A stretch of 64,000 bases of DNA from contig OZ241910.1 of NCBI GenBank assembly GCA_965203755.1, forward strand, positions 992,001 through 1,056,000, given 5' to 3'. Position 1 is the stretch's first letter. Each line of letters begins with the position of its first letter. Shown piece by piece: positions 1-8,614 of the stretch. Made by a program: the position numbers and the translations under genes. The DNA comes from UBA6055 sp965203755. GTDB taxonomy: Bacteria; Chloroflexota; Anaerolineae; Aggregatilineales; Phototrophicaceae. The notes below the pieces were generated by a model. The model saw nothing but the letters and a program-made list of their open reading frames with translations, did not search any database and had not been told where the DNA came from.

Positions 1-1797
1 CCCTTTATCCTGCGATTCATAGCGATTGCCGATGTCGAGGCATTGCGCTTTCTTGACGAAATCGCATTGGCATTTATCGCCTTCACCGCCGGCAGCGAGA
101 TGGCGCTGGATGAATTGCGGGGCCGTTTCCGCAGCATCGGCTGGAATATGATTACGCAAATCCTCGCCATCTATCTAGTGACCAGCACGGTGATTTTCCT
201 GCTGGCGGATTTCATTCCGTTTATGCAGGAGCTATCCACAGCTGGCAGATTGTCGGTGGCGCTCCTCGGCGGCACGATTCTCGCAGCCAGATCGCCCTCG
301 TCTGCCATCGCCATCATCAACGAACTGCGGGCGCGGGGGCCTTTCACCAAGACGGTGCTGGGCGTCACGTTGGTCAAAGATGTGCTGATTGTGGTGCTCT
401 TCGCGCTCTGCACGTCCATCGCCAATACCCTGCTGACCGGTCAGCAGCTTAACCTCGGTTTTATCTTTTTGGCTTCTTTTGAACTGCTGGCGGCCTTCGG
501 GATTGGCGTTGCTGTCGGGCATCTGCTGATGCTGGTCTTACGCACGCATTGGGAGGAGTGGCCGAAAATCGCCGCCATCCTGCTGATTGGCTATCTGGTG
601 TTTGTCGCTTCGGGGGAACTGCGCCGTTACACCCACGACGCGCTGCCTTTTGAAGTGCTGATTGAACCTCTGCTCATTTGCCTGGTTGCCAGCTTTTGGC
701 TGACAAACCGCACGACCTATCGGGATGAACTGCGTCACCTGCTGCATCGGGTGGAAATGCCGATTTTTGTTATCTTCTTCACCTTGATTGGCGGCTCGCT
801 GGACATTGGCGTGATGCTGGCTATCCTGCCAATTACGGCGGTGATTTATGGGTCGCGGCTGCTGGCGCTGTTTATCGGCGGCTATGCCGGCGGGGCGCTG
901 GCGGGCGACCCAGCCAAGTTCAGCCGCCTGAACTGGATGGCTTACATCACGCAGGCGGGCGTCGGGCTGGGGCTGGCAAGAGAGGTCGCGGTCGAATTTC
1001 CAGAACTGGGGAACGACTTCACGACCCTGATGGTGGCCGTGATTGTCTTGAGCGAGCTTACCGGGCCGCCCTGCTTCAAGTATGCCATTCGGCTGATGGG
1101 CGAATCGCACCTGCCCGACCAGATTCAGCCAGACGAAATCAATGATGTGGTGATTATCGGCATCGAAAATCAGTCGCGGGCATTGGCAGAACGGCTGACA
1201 GCGCACAGCTGGCGGGTCAAGCTGGTCGATATCGTCGCCTCGCATGTGTCGACTGGGGATAACGGGGAAAGCAAACTCAAACAGGAGCATTGGCTGCCCG
1301 ATATTTCTGCCGAAAGCCTGCGCCCCATCCTGGAACCCAAGACGGAAGTCGCGGTGACCATGCTGCATGATGATGCCGAAAGCCTGAAGCTGTGCCAGAT
1401 TCTTTATGAGGATTTCGGCATTACGCGGCAGGTTGTGCGCCTGAACGAATTCGCGCTGGTCGAAGCGTTCCTCGAACTGGGGGTGCATGTGCTTGACCCG
1501 GCCAATGCGATGGTGCATCTGCTTGATCATTTTGTCCGGGCGCCGCAGCTGGCGACGATGGTCTTTGAGGATGACCCCGAACATGATGTGGTGCAAATCA
1601 CGATCAACGATTCGTCTGTCGACGGCCTGCACCTGCGCGACCTGATCCTGCCCGATGATGTGCTGGTGATGGCGATTGTCCGCCGCGGGCATTCGATTGT
1701 GCCGCATGGCTATACCAACCTGCATCTGGGCGACGAAGTCACGCTCATCGGCTCGTCAGACAGCCTTGAGGAAGTCGCGCTGAAACTGGGATACTGA
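1..1797 (+). CDS. CPA2-type cation/proton antiporter with C-terminal RCK domains, 5' partial
   Basis: An integral membrane monovalent cation/proton exchanger of the CPA2 (KefB/NhaS-like) type. The first 360 or so residues are a series of hydrophobic segments with small-residue-rich loops. The rest is soluble: a Rossmann-like TrkA-N part beginning around the DVVIIGIENQSR stretch, then a TrkA-C/RCK-C part near the end (HLRDLILPDD, GDEVTLIGSSD). The TrkA-N glycine motif is loose, so nucleotide control may be weakened. The reading frame is open to base 1 with no stop. The TTG at 43 is only an internal candidate start, so the true start probably lies outside the window. The ion cannot be told from sequence. 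Confidence 0.85.
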   Translation, partial: PFILRFIAIADVEALRFLDEIALAFIAFTAGSEMALDELRGRFRSIGWNMITQILAIYLVTSTVIFLLADFIPFMQELSTAGRLSVALLGGTILAARSPSSAIAIINELRARGPFTKTVLGVTLVKDVLIVVLFALCTSIANTLLTGQQLNLGFIFLASFELLAAFGIGVAVGHLLMLVLRTHWEEWPKIAAILLIGYLVFVASGELRRYTHDALPFEVLIEPLLICLVASFWLTNRTTYRDELRHLLHRVEMPIFVIFFTLIGGSLDIGVMLAILPITAVIYGSRLLALFIGGYAGGALAGDPAKFSRLNWMAYITQAGVGLGLAREVAVEFPELGNDFTTLMVAVIVLSELTGPPCFKYAIRLMGESHLPDQIQPDEINDVVIIGIENQSRALAERLTAHSWRVKLVDIVASHVSTGDNGESKLKQEHWLPDISAESLRPILEPKTEVAVTMLHDDAESLKLCQILYEDFGITRQVVRLNEFALVEAFLELGVHVLDPANAMVHLLDHFVRAPQLATMVFEDDPEHDVVQITINDSSVDGLHLRDLILPDDVLVMAIVRRGHSIVPHGYTNLHLGDEVTLIGSSDSLEEVALKLGY

Positions 1798-1847
1798 ACC
1801 CGACTCTCGCCGCCGACGCCGCGCTGGAGCCAAGTTGAAATTGAGGC

Positions 1848-1875
1848 TTGACATATTGATGAACATCAATATCAT
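1848..1875 (+). promoter_or_regulatory. Promoter with a perfect palindrome in its spacer, upstream of the DinB-like gene
   Basis: TTGACA at 1848-1853 and TATCAT at 1870-1875 are separated by 16 bases, a near-consensus sigma-70 promoter. A perfect 9-bp inverted repeat with a 2-bp centre (ATATTGATG-AA-CATCAATAT, 1853-1872) fills the spacer and touches both hexamers. That position suits a repressor operator. The symmetry resembles ArsR/SmtB-type sites, which is only an inference. The next gene starts at 1944 behind a GGAGGAAAGG ribosome site. Confidence 0.7.
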
Positions 1876-1943
1876 CGGCATATAGATGACTAAGGATTAT
1901 CATCAGGCTGTATCGAGCGTTATCGGAGGAAAGGGGGCAGATT

Positions 1944-2447
1944 ATGGCACATCCCATGGTGGCGCAGCTGCGATTTGCGCGCAGTGAATTCGCGCGCTGT
2001 CTTCAAGGCTTGAGCCCGCAGGATTCGTACACCCGCCTAGGGCAGATGAACTGCATCAGTTGGATCATCGGACACTTGGCCGCCCAAGAAAACCAATTCT
2101 TTGTTTATCTGGCGCAGGGCAAGGTGATTCAGCCGGATTTGCGGAAAATCGCCGGCTATGGCAGTCCGCCGTCAGCGCCGAAACTGGACGACATGTGGGC
2201 TGCCTGGCGCGAAGTCACTGCCCATGCTGATGTTTATCTGGATACGGCGACATCGGACAGCCTGCAAGAGCATTTCTATTGGAAAGGCAAGCCGCTGGAA
2301 GAATCCATCGGCACGATGCTGTACCGCGCCATTTATCACTACTGGTTTCATTTGGGCGAAGCGCACGCTATCCGCCAAATGCTGGGACACCGCAGCCTGC
2401 CCGAATTCGTCGGTCAGTTAAACGACGCGGCCTATACGCCGACCTAG
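1944..2447 (+). CDS. DinB-like superfamily protein
   Basis: A 167-residue four-helix-bundle protein of the DinB/YfiT-like superfamily, cytoplasmic, of unknown substrate. Supporting residues are the histidine in the IIGHLAAQ helix and the histidines in the YHYWFHLGEAHAIRQ helix. These match the three-histidine metal site typical of the family, members of which include metal-dependent thiol transferases and hydrolases. A strong GGAGGAAAGG ribosome site precedes the ATG. Its promoter holds a perfect palindrome, so it is probably controlled by a repressor that is not encoded beside it. The next gene begins 16 bases downstream and may be co-transcribed. The specific role is not recognisable. Confidence 0.8.
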   Translation: MAHPMVAQLRFARSEFARCLQGLSPQDSYTRLGQMNCISWIIGHLAAQENQFFVYLAQGKVIQPDLRKIAGYGSPPSAPKLDDMWAAWREVTAHADVYLDTATSDSLQEHFYWKGKPLEESIGTMLYRAIYHYWFHLGEAHAIRQMLGHRSLPEFVGQLNDAAYTPT

Positions 2448-2463
2448 AAAGCACAGCCGAATA

Positions 2464-3150
2464 ATGCACCAAGCGCGAATCGGCATCACCACCAGTTATG
2501 AGGACAATCGCCAATCCGTTGATGTCCGTTATGCCCAGGCGGTGGAACGGGCTGGCGGCCTGCCGATACTCGTCCCAATGTTTCGCCAAGCCGCCGCCGC
2601 GCGGGCCTTCGCTTCTCTGCTGGATGGGCTGATTATCACCGGCGGCCCCGGCATCACCCGCGGCTTGATTGGCGAACTGCCGGCCGATTTGCCGCCGGTC
2701 GACGCGCGGCGCGACATCAGTGACCAGCTGATTTATGAGGCGATGCTGGGTCGTCCCATGCTCGGAATCTGCTATGGCATGCAGTTTGTGAATGCGATGG
2801 CGGGCGGCGGCATTTACGCCGATGTACAGCATCAAGCGGCGGCAGAAGCGCATAGCTCGGCTCGGGGCGCGGCCGAACATGAGATCCAGATTTCGCCGGG
2901 AACGCATCTGCATCGCATCCTGCAAGCGGCGCATCTGATGACAAATACCCATCATATCCAAGCGATTGCCAGGCTTGGCGCCGGCCTAAGCGCCGCCGCG
3001 CAGACGCGGGACGGCGTGATTGAAGCGATTGAATCCAGCGACGGGCGCATCATCGGGGCGCAGTTTCATCCCGAACGAATGGACGGCCGGGCTCAAGCTC
3101 TTTTTGACAGCTTGATTCAACAGGCGCAATCGGCAAAGATCGGCGCTTGA
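2464..3150 (+). CDS. Class I glutamine amidotransferase, gamma-glutamyl-GABA hydrolase-like (peptidase C26)
   Basis: A 228-residue stand-alone class I glutamine amidotransferase-fold hydrolase. The nucleophile elbow is GICYGMQ with Cys103, and the HPE motif that supplies catalytic His201 and Glu203 is present (AQFHPE). An oxyanion-type glycine loop (ITGGPG) lies near residue 60. This set and the length fit the PuuD/C26 family, which hydrolyses gamma-glutamyl amides such as gamma-glutamyl-GABA. No other putrescine-pathway gene is nearby, so the substrate is uncertain. It follows the DinB-like gene by 16 bases and converges on the epimerase gene, whose stop is only a few bases away on the other strand. 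Confidence 0.85.
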   Translation: MHQARIGITTSYEDNRQSVDVRYAQAVERAGGLPILVPMFRQAAAARAFASLLDGLIITGGPGITRGLIGELPADLPPVDARRDISDQLIYEAMLGRPMLGICYGMQFVNAMAGGGIYADVQHQAAAEAHSSARGAAEHEIQISPGTHLHRILQAAHLMTNTHHIQAIARLGAGLSAAAQTRDGVIEAIESSDGRIIGAQFHPERMDGRAQALFDSLIQQAQSAKIGA

Positions 3151-3156
3151 TCAAGC

Positions 3157-4176
3157 CTAAATCAAGCCAATCCAGCGCGTCAGCAAATTGTGCTTGATAT
3201 AACCCCGCTCCGCATACCATTGAAAGGTCGCTTTCAAGCTGGTTTCGATATCAATTCGCGGCGTGAATAATTCGTCGTAAGCCTTGCTGCCGTCAAAGTA
3301 AATACAGGCGCCGCCCAGGCGCGTCTGGCTGGCGTCCATCGGTGTTTGAATGCCGAGCCGCCGGCACCATTCGATGAGCCGCGCGGCGGGCTCCAGCATC
3401 CAGTTGGGAATCGAGAAAATGGGCGCGCGGACGCCAGTGGCGCGGGCGATCATCCTGAACCATTCCTGATAGGCATAATTGGCGGTATTGAGGATATAAC
3501 GCTCGCCAGGGCGGCCGCGGTTGATGGCATTGATATGCGCTTGGGCGACATCGCGGACATCAATCACCGCCAGGCCGCCGGCGGAAATCGGCACCGCCCA
3601 TTGATAGCGGGCCGTCTCGATGATAAACGTGCCGGAGATGGCATTCAAATCGCCGGGGCCAATAATCACCGTCGGATTCAAAATGACGACATCCAGACCA
3701 TCGGCGACAAACCGGGCGGCGACCTCCTCTGCTTTGACTTTGGACCAGGCATACCAGAATCGCGGCGGCGGCAGATTAAACGGCTCGGATTCATCGGCTA
3801 GTTCCGTGCCCGGGCGAATGCCGATGGTGGATGCGCTGCTGGTGAAGATGACCCGTTGGACGGCGGCCGCTTTGGCGGCGGTCAAGACATTGCGCGTTCC
3901 ATCGACGTTGATGCGCCAAAGCGTGTCTTTGTCATTGTCTTTCCAATAATCCACTTTGGCCGCCAGATGGAACACCAGCTGGCAGCCGTCGCAAGCCCGT
4001 TTGAGCGCTTCGGCATCATCCAGGTCAGCCTGCACGCGCTCGAATGCCAAGCCATCCAGAGCCGCCAGTTTGCTGGCGGAACGATACAAAATCCGTACTG
4101 AATGCCCGGCTTCAATCAACAAGCGCACCAGATGAGAGCCAACAAAGCCGGTTGCGCCGGTCACCAGCGCCTTCAT
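3157..4176 (-). CDS. NAD-dependent epimerase/dehydratase (dihydroflavonol reductase/HpnA-like)
   Basis: A 339-residue extended short-chain dehydrogenase. The N-terminal Rossmann motif is GATGFVG (residues 7-13) and the catalytic pair is the YxxxK of YAWSK (Tyr142, Lys146), preceded by a serine-rich strand (TSSAS). The overall pattern resembles dihydroflavonol-4-reductase-like proteins and the hopanoid-associated epimerase HpnA. No hopanoid gene is adjacent, so a specific assignment is not justified. The gene is transcribed leftward. It lies about 80 bases beyond the stop of a NarL-type regulator on the same strand, and the two may share a transcript. Confidence 0.85.
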   Translation of the reverse strand: MKALVTGATGFVGSHLVRLLIEAGHSVRILYRSASKLAALDGLAFERVQADLDDAEALKRACDGCQLVFHLAAKVDYWKDNDKDTLWRINVDGTRNVLTAAKAAAVQRVIFTSSASTIGIRPGTELADESEPFNLPPPRFWYAWSKVKAEEVAARFVADGLDVVILNPTVIIGPGDLNAISGTFIIETARYQWAVPISAGGLAVIDVRDVAQAHINAINRGRPGERYILNTANYAYQEWFRMIARATGVRAPIFSIPNWMLEPAARLIEWCRRLGIQTPMDASQTRLGGACIYFDGSKAYDELFTPRIDIETSLKATFQWYAERGYIKHNLLTRWIGLI

Positions 4177-4256
4177 CGCAATTCCTCAAGCTGTGTCGAA
4201 TGCAGGTTTGATATTATGGTCAATCGGCCCGCAAAACAAGCCTTCATTGTCGGCAT

Positions 4257-4913
4257 TCACAGCACAATCAGGCCGGCTTGGGTCGCGCGGACCACCGCTT
4301 CGGTGCGGCTTTGGGCATCCAGCTTGCTCATGATCGCATTCACATGAAATTTGACGGTATGCTGTGTAATCCCAAGCTCAAGGGCGATGGCTTTGTTGGT
4401 CAGTCCTTGCGCCAGCCATTGCAGGACTTCGTTTTCGCGCCGTGTCAGGGCGGCTGCCAAGGGCGGCCGCTGCGGGTGGATGGGCTTTTTCAGGAGTTGA
4501 CTCAAGCCCGGATCGATCACCACCAGGCCGCCGGCGAGCGCCTGGAGCGCGGCGACGATCATATCAGGATCGCTGTCCCGCAAGAGCAGGCCATAATGGC
4601 TGAAGGCGGCCAGCGATTGCAGCAGCAAGCGGGCATCGTCCGCTTCATCATCAGGGACCAATGCCAAAATCGGCACATCACGGTCCACTTCACTTAGTTT
4701 GAGGCGCATTGTCTGATTATGCCAGCCCACATCCACCACCAGAATATCGGGCTGAACGCGGTCAATATCACGGTTCAGCGCTGTGCCATCCGCTTGAGCC
4801 AGCACAATACAGCCGCGTTCTTCCAGCAGAGCCGAAAGCCCGGCGCGTATCAGCAGATTCTCGGCAGCGACCAGCAGCTGCGGTTCAGTTTCGGGAATAG
4901 TTTGCGCGGTCAT
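4257..4913 (-). CDS. NarL/LuxR-type response regulator with a degenerate receiver
   Basis: A 218-residue two-domain transcription factor. The C-terminal part (about residues 150-205) is a LuxR-type helix-turn-helix with the typical LTRRENEVLQWLAQG start and the TVKFHV recognition helix. The N-terminal part has receiver topology and a conserved phospho-acceptor-like aspartate in DILVVDVGW. However, the acidic pair after strand 1 (usually two Asp) reads Ala-Glu, and the usual Lys near strand 5 appears as Arg (LLLRDSD). Phosphorylation-dependent control may therefore be weak or absent. No histidine kinase lies beside it. Targets are unknown, and the epimerase gene downstream is the closest candidate. 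Confidence 0.85.
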   Translation of the reverse strand: MTAQTIPETEPQLLVAAENLLIRAGLSALLEERGCIVLAQADGTALNRDIDRVQPDILVVDVGWHNQTMRLKLSEVDRDVPILALVPDDEADDARLLLQSLAAFSHYGLLLRDSDPDMIVAALQALAGGLVVIDPGLSQLLKKPIHPQRPPLAAALTRRENEVLQWLAQGLTNKAIALELGITQHTVKFHVNAIMSKLDAQSRTEAVVRATQAGLIVL

Positions 4914-5120
4914 ATTCGCAGTGTAGCCGACTCATCGTTGGAATCGCGTAAAATCGGTTAGTGTATCCATTTCGATTGAAACATGGAAACTTTACCACAG
5001 AAGCAGGCCCATGTTAGTTACGCGAAAATTTTGAGTTGCGGTTGACTTCAACGCACTGCCAATTCGCCTGACTATTCGCTAAACTTGTGATTTGTTAGCG
5101 GACAGTGTCGGGAGCCTCTG

Positions 5121-6977
5121 ATGATAACCTTCAAACGAACCTCAATTTTCCAATGGCTTATTGCCGCGCTTGCCCTTGTGCCGTTGATTCTCTATGCTTA
5201 TTTAGGACAATTCAGCCGCATGATAGCCGATGACTATTGTATTGCCGCAGTAGGTCAGGAACTGGGTGCCTGGGATGGGATGCTCTATTGGTATCGCAAC
5301 TGGAGCGGAGCATATAGCAATTTCTTCCTCAAGAGCGCGATGGCGCCGCTGGATACCTTTCTGCCACGGGTGACGCCGACAATCATAATCGTATTGTGGC
5401 TGGTCGGGTTGTCTTGGCTTGTCTTTCAGTGCCTTGCCTGCCTGGGAATAGGTAAACCGCGCCGGGCGCTTTCCATCTCGATTGCCTCGCTTACTGTCGC
5501 TGCAACGATTCATGCCTTTTATTCGCCGCAGTCGTTTTACTGGTTTTCTGCCAGCATCCCGTACACTTTGACGCTCGCTTGGTTTACGATTTATATGGCG
5601 CTGTCATTGTTGGGTGCTCGACGCGGCAAAGAGAATACCCTATCCTTATTGGGGATCATCGTCGGCGCGGCGCTTTGCTTCATCAGCACCGGCATGGCCG
5701 AGATGTTTGTAGTCTTCCAAACGACCTTTCTCACGCTTTGTCTGCTGGCGATATTTGCTTTTCTACGGAGTTCTGTACGGCGTTCGTATGCGCTTGTTTT
5801 TGGAGTGGGCGGCCTGGCGACGCTGGGCGGTTTGGCAATCCAGTTGAGTTCGCCCGGCGTTGCCCTTCGCGCGGCATACATTGTACAGACCTATGGTCAG
5901 CCAAATCGTTCAATATCGACAATGATATCCGAAACATTGACCCGTACCCTCGGATATATCGGACATCCGCAAGCCCTTGTCGGATTTATTATGTTAATGG
6001 GAGTCGGCCTGCTGGTCATGCTTATCCAATACAGACCGCAGGCAGCGCTTAAAACATTGAAATCGGTCAAACTTGCCTTGCCGCCCCTGCGGATTGGTTT
6101 GGTGGTTCAGTTGATTTTTATTCCGATACTGTGGCAGCACACCAGCGATCAGCCACAGTTGTTAGAACGTTTCAGCATCCGCTATATGACGGTGATCATT
6201 CTCAATATCATTTTCATATTGAGTTTTCTTGCTCTGCTTTGGCGGCGAAAAACCATTAATGCCAAATTACAGCAACTCGAGCATGGCTTGTTGATTGGCT
6301 GGCACACAGTTGGTTTTACGTTGGCTGTTGTTTTGTTTGCATTCATGCGTATGCGTATAGAGGACATTCACTACCGCGCATCCATCTATCTGATTACGAG
6401 TTTTCTTGTCTTTCTGGGCATTATAATATGGCAATTATTATCTGTGAATCAGACTCCATCGACACGAAGCTTCGGATTTTTGGCACTCTATGTTTATGCG
6501 ACTGGCGCGGTTTGCATCGCTGCGATTGTCGGCATGGTATTATTCGGACGCGGCGGATTTGTAGCGGCGCGCACCCTGGCGCCAGGCGCTTATTTGTTAG
6601 TGTTGCCGGGTTTGATTTGGGGCGCTTATTTAGGCTATTTGATTAAAAATCACCCGCCGCGGTCTCAAGCAGGGCAAGCCTGGATAAGGCTGTTCAAGCT
6701 GATAAGCCTGGCTATTGTATTGATCATCGGGATGGGCATCGTGCTGGGTCAGGCGGCGCTCGCGCCTGATTTTCAGCTTTATGCCAAGGAGTGGGATGCA
6801 CGGCATCAGGAAATCATCACCATGCGCGACAGCGGGCAAACCGCCATTGAAATCGCGCCGTTGACATTTGACCTGACTAAGTACGTCGGGATCTCCTCAA
6901 CGTGGGCACAGTTTCCGACAAATAGCTGCAGCAAACGCTATTATGGTGTGGATTCAATTATCGTGCCGGGTGATTAA
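5121..6977 (+). CDS. Large polytopic membrane protein, DUF6056/GT-C-like
   Basis: A 618-residue protein with about a dozen hydrophobic segments, a short cytoplasmic N-terminus, and a final soluble stretch of about 80 residues. An early external loop contains an acidic ADDYC motif (about residues 35-39) after the first membrane segment. This is the usual location of catalytic acids in GT-C lipid-linked glycosyltransferases and in DUF6056 proteins. A role in moving sugars onto surface polymers is inferred only from this topology. It stands alone between two intergenic regions. Base composition is slightly more AT-rich than its neighbours. Confidence 0.6.
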   Translation: MITFKRTSIFQWLIAALALVPLILYAYLGQFSRMIADDYCIAAVGQELGAWDGMLYWYRNWSGAYSNFFLKSAMAPLDTFLPRVTPTIIIVLWLVGLSWLVFQCLACLGIGKPRRALSISIASLTVAATIHAFYSPQSFYWFSASIPYTLTLAWFTIYMALSLLGARRGKENTLSLLGIIVGAALCFISTGMAEMFVVFQTTFLTLCLLAIFAFLRSSVRRSYALVFGVGGLATLGGLAIQLSSPGVALRAAYIVQTYGQPNRSISTMISETLTRTLGYIGHPQALVGFIMLMGVGLLVMLIQYRPQAALKTLKSVKLALPPLRIGLVVQLIFIPILWQHTSDQPQLLERFSIRYMTVIILNIIFILSFLALLWRRKTINAKLQQLEHGLLIGWHTVGFTLAVVLFAFMRMRIEDIHYRASIYLITSFLVFLGIIIWQLLSVNQTPSTRSFGFLALYVYATGAVCIAAIVGMVLFGRGGFVAARTLAPGAYLLVLPGLIWGAYLGYLIKNHPPRSQAGQAWIRLFKLISLAIVLIIGMGIVLGQAALAPDFQLYAKEWDARHQEIITMRDSGQTAIEIAPLTFDLTKYVGISSTWAQFPTNSCSKRYYGVDSIIVPGD

Positions 6978-7016
6978 CCTCAAACTGCCTATTTAGCAAG
7001 GAATAACAAAACTTGT

Positions 7017-7022
7017 TATAAT
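7017..7022 (+). promoter_or_regulatory. Extended -10 element upstream of cfa
   Basis: TATAAT preceded by TGT forms an extended -10 (TGnTATAAT). No good -35 hexamer is visible at the usual distance, which is common for extended -10 promoters. The cyclopropane synthase gene starts 72 bases downstream behind a GAGAGGAGG ribosome site. Confidence 0.5.
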
Positions 7023-7093
7023 GCGACAATGGTACAAGGTCGCTGCGCCATGCCAATCCCGCTTGGCAGCATCATGGCGAGAGGAGGTCAATC

Positions 7094-8416
7094 ATGGTTG
7101 ATGCACAAGTCAGGATACCGGACAGCCGCGTAACGCAAACGCTGGATTTGCTTGAAGCCGTGTTTGCCAATTATTCGGGGCGCGACTTTGCCGTTCGGCT
7201 GTGGGAGGGCACCATCTGGCAGCCGCCGGCGGCGCAGTCACGCCGTTTTACGATTGTCCTCAATCACCCTTCGGCGCTGCGGCGGATGTTCTTCCCGCCC
7301 ACAGAACGCCGCCTTGGCGAAGCCTATATGTTTGGCGACTTTGAGATCGAAGGCAGCATGTCGGCCGCCCTGAACCTGGCGCGGTATTTATGGGAGACCT
7401 GGACCTGGCGCGACACCCTGCGATTCGCGCCCAAACTGCTGCGCTTGCCGGCGCGCGACGTCGGCGGCAATGAACAGATTGCGCGGCTTTCGGGCCAACG
7501 GCATTCAATTCACCGCGACAAACAGGCGATTCAATACCATTACGATGTCTCCAATGCGTTCTATCAGCTATGGCTTGACAGGCAAATGGTCTATTCCTGC
7601 GCCTATTTTGCGGATCCCGATGAGAGCATCGACCGCGCGCAAAGCCGCAAACTGGATTACATTTGTCGGAAGCTGCGGCTGCGGCCTGGCGAACGTCTGC
7701 TTGATATCGGCTGTGGCTGGGGCGCGTTGATCATTCATGCCGCCAAGCATTATGGCGCCGACGCGCTGGGGATTACCCTTAGCGAAAAACAGCTGGCGCT
7801 GGCCCGCGAGCGCATTGAAGCCGAAAACCTGACCGGGCGGTGCCGCGTCGAGCTATTGGATTATCGCAAGGTGGATGAGACACAGCCCTTCGATAAAATC
7901 GTGAGCATCGGCATGGTCGAGCACGTCGGGCGCGAAAACCTGGGCATCTACTTTGAAAAAGCCTATCGCCTTTTACGGCCGGGCGGGGTCTTTCTGAATC
8001 ACGGCATCACCCTCCTAAACGCTCCCTTTGAGCCGCTTGGCGGCAGCGCCAAAGACTCTTTTGTTCAGCAGTACATCTTCCCCGACGGCGACAGCCAGCC
8101 GATTGCCTACATCCTTGACATCGCCGCCAAAGCCCGGTTTGAAGTGCGGGATTTGGAAAGCCTGCGCGAACATTATGCCCTGACGCTCAAACGCTGGCTG
8201 GAACGTTATGAAGCGCAGGAACAAACGATAGTCGATATGATGGGGGCTGTCGGATATCGACGATGGCGCATTTATCTCGCCGGCGCCCGCTGGGCCTTTG
8301 AAGCCGGGCTGAATTCGGTCTTTCAGGCTTTGCTGTACAAATCCATCGACGGCAAGGCGGCGGCCCGCGACCTGCCGCTTACCCGCAAGGACTGGTACCA
8401 TAGTGCGCCGGACTGA
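7094..8416 (+). CDS. cfa: Cyclopropane-fatty-acyl-phospholipid synthase family methyltransferase
   Basis: A 440-residue SAM-dependent enzyme that transfers a methylene group onto double bonds of phospholipid acyl chains at the membrane surface. The S-adenosylmethionine motif I is LDIGCGWGAL (residues 203-212). The family signatures YHYDVSNAFY (about 148-157) and MVYSCAYF (165-172) precede it, and a histidine-containing VEHVG stretch follows. The N-terminal 120 residues are the lipid-binding domain of full-length CFA synthases rather than the short mycolate-type enzymes. It appears monocistronic, with a strong ribosome site and its own extended -10 promoter. A related tuberculostearate or methylating enzyme cannot be excluded. 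Confidence 0.9.
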   Translation: MVDAQVRIPDSRVTQTLDLLEAVFANYSGRDFAVRLWEGTIWQPPAAQSRRFTIVLNHPSALRRMFFPPTERRLGEAYMFGDFEIEGSMSAALNLARYLWETWTWRDTLRFAPKLLRLPARDVGGNEQIARLSGQRHSIHRDKQAIQYHYDVSNAFYQLWLDRQMVYSCAYFADPDESIDRAQSRKLDYICRKLRLRPGERLLDIGCGWGALIIHAAKHYGADALGITLSEKQLALARERIEAENLTGRCRVELLDYRKVDETQPFDKIVSIGMVEHVGRENLGIYFEKAYRLLRPGGVFLNHGITLLNAPFEPLGGSAKDSFVQQYIFPDGDSQPIAYILDIAAKARFEVRDLESLREHYALTLKRWLERYEAQEQTIVDMMGAVGYRRWRIYLAGARWAFEAGLNSVFQALLYKSIDGKAAARDLPLTRKDWYHSAPD

Positions 8417-8614
8417 TTACACCGGACGCGGTTGGAGATCCTCGTTAATGTTCAGTTCGCGACGATGGCGATTCAAAAAGATGTCCTTGAGACAATGCAG
8501 TTCTGTACCGATGCTTATCAAGGATTTTTCTGCCTGGCAAACATCAACTTGACGCGCCGTGGGGAAACAACATATTTTGATTGAAGCATGGACGTTTCTC
8601 TATCTGCATATCAG

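Noticed and set aside
538..1725. Long minus-strand open frame opposite the antiporter gene
   Set aside because: Composition is His/Gln/Arg-rich without domains, as expected for the shadow of a GC-rich gene; the plus strand has clear antiporter homology.
8417..8614. Short open frames between cfa and the kinase gene
   Set aside because: No ribosome site, domain or repeat was recognised; treated as plain intergenic sequence.
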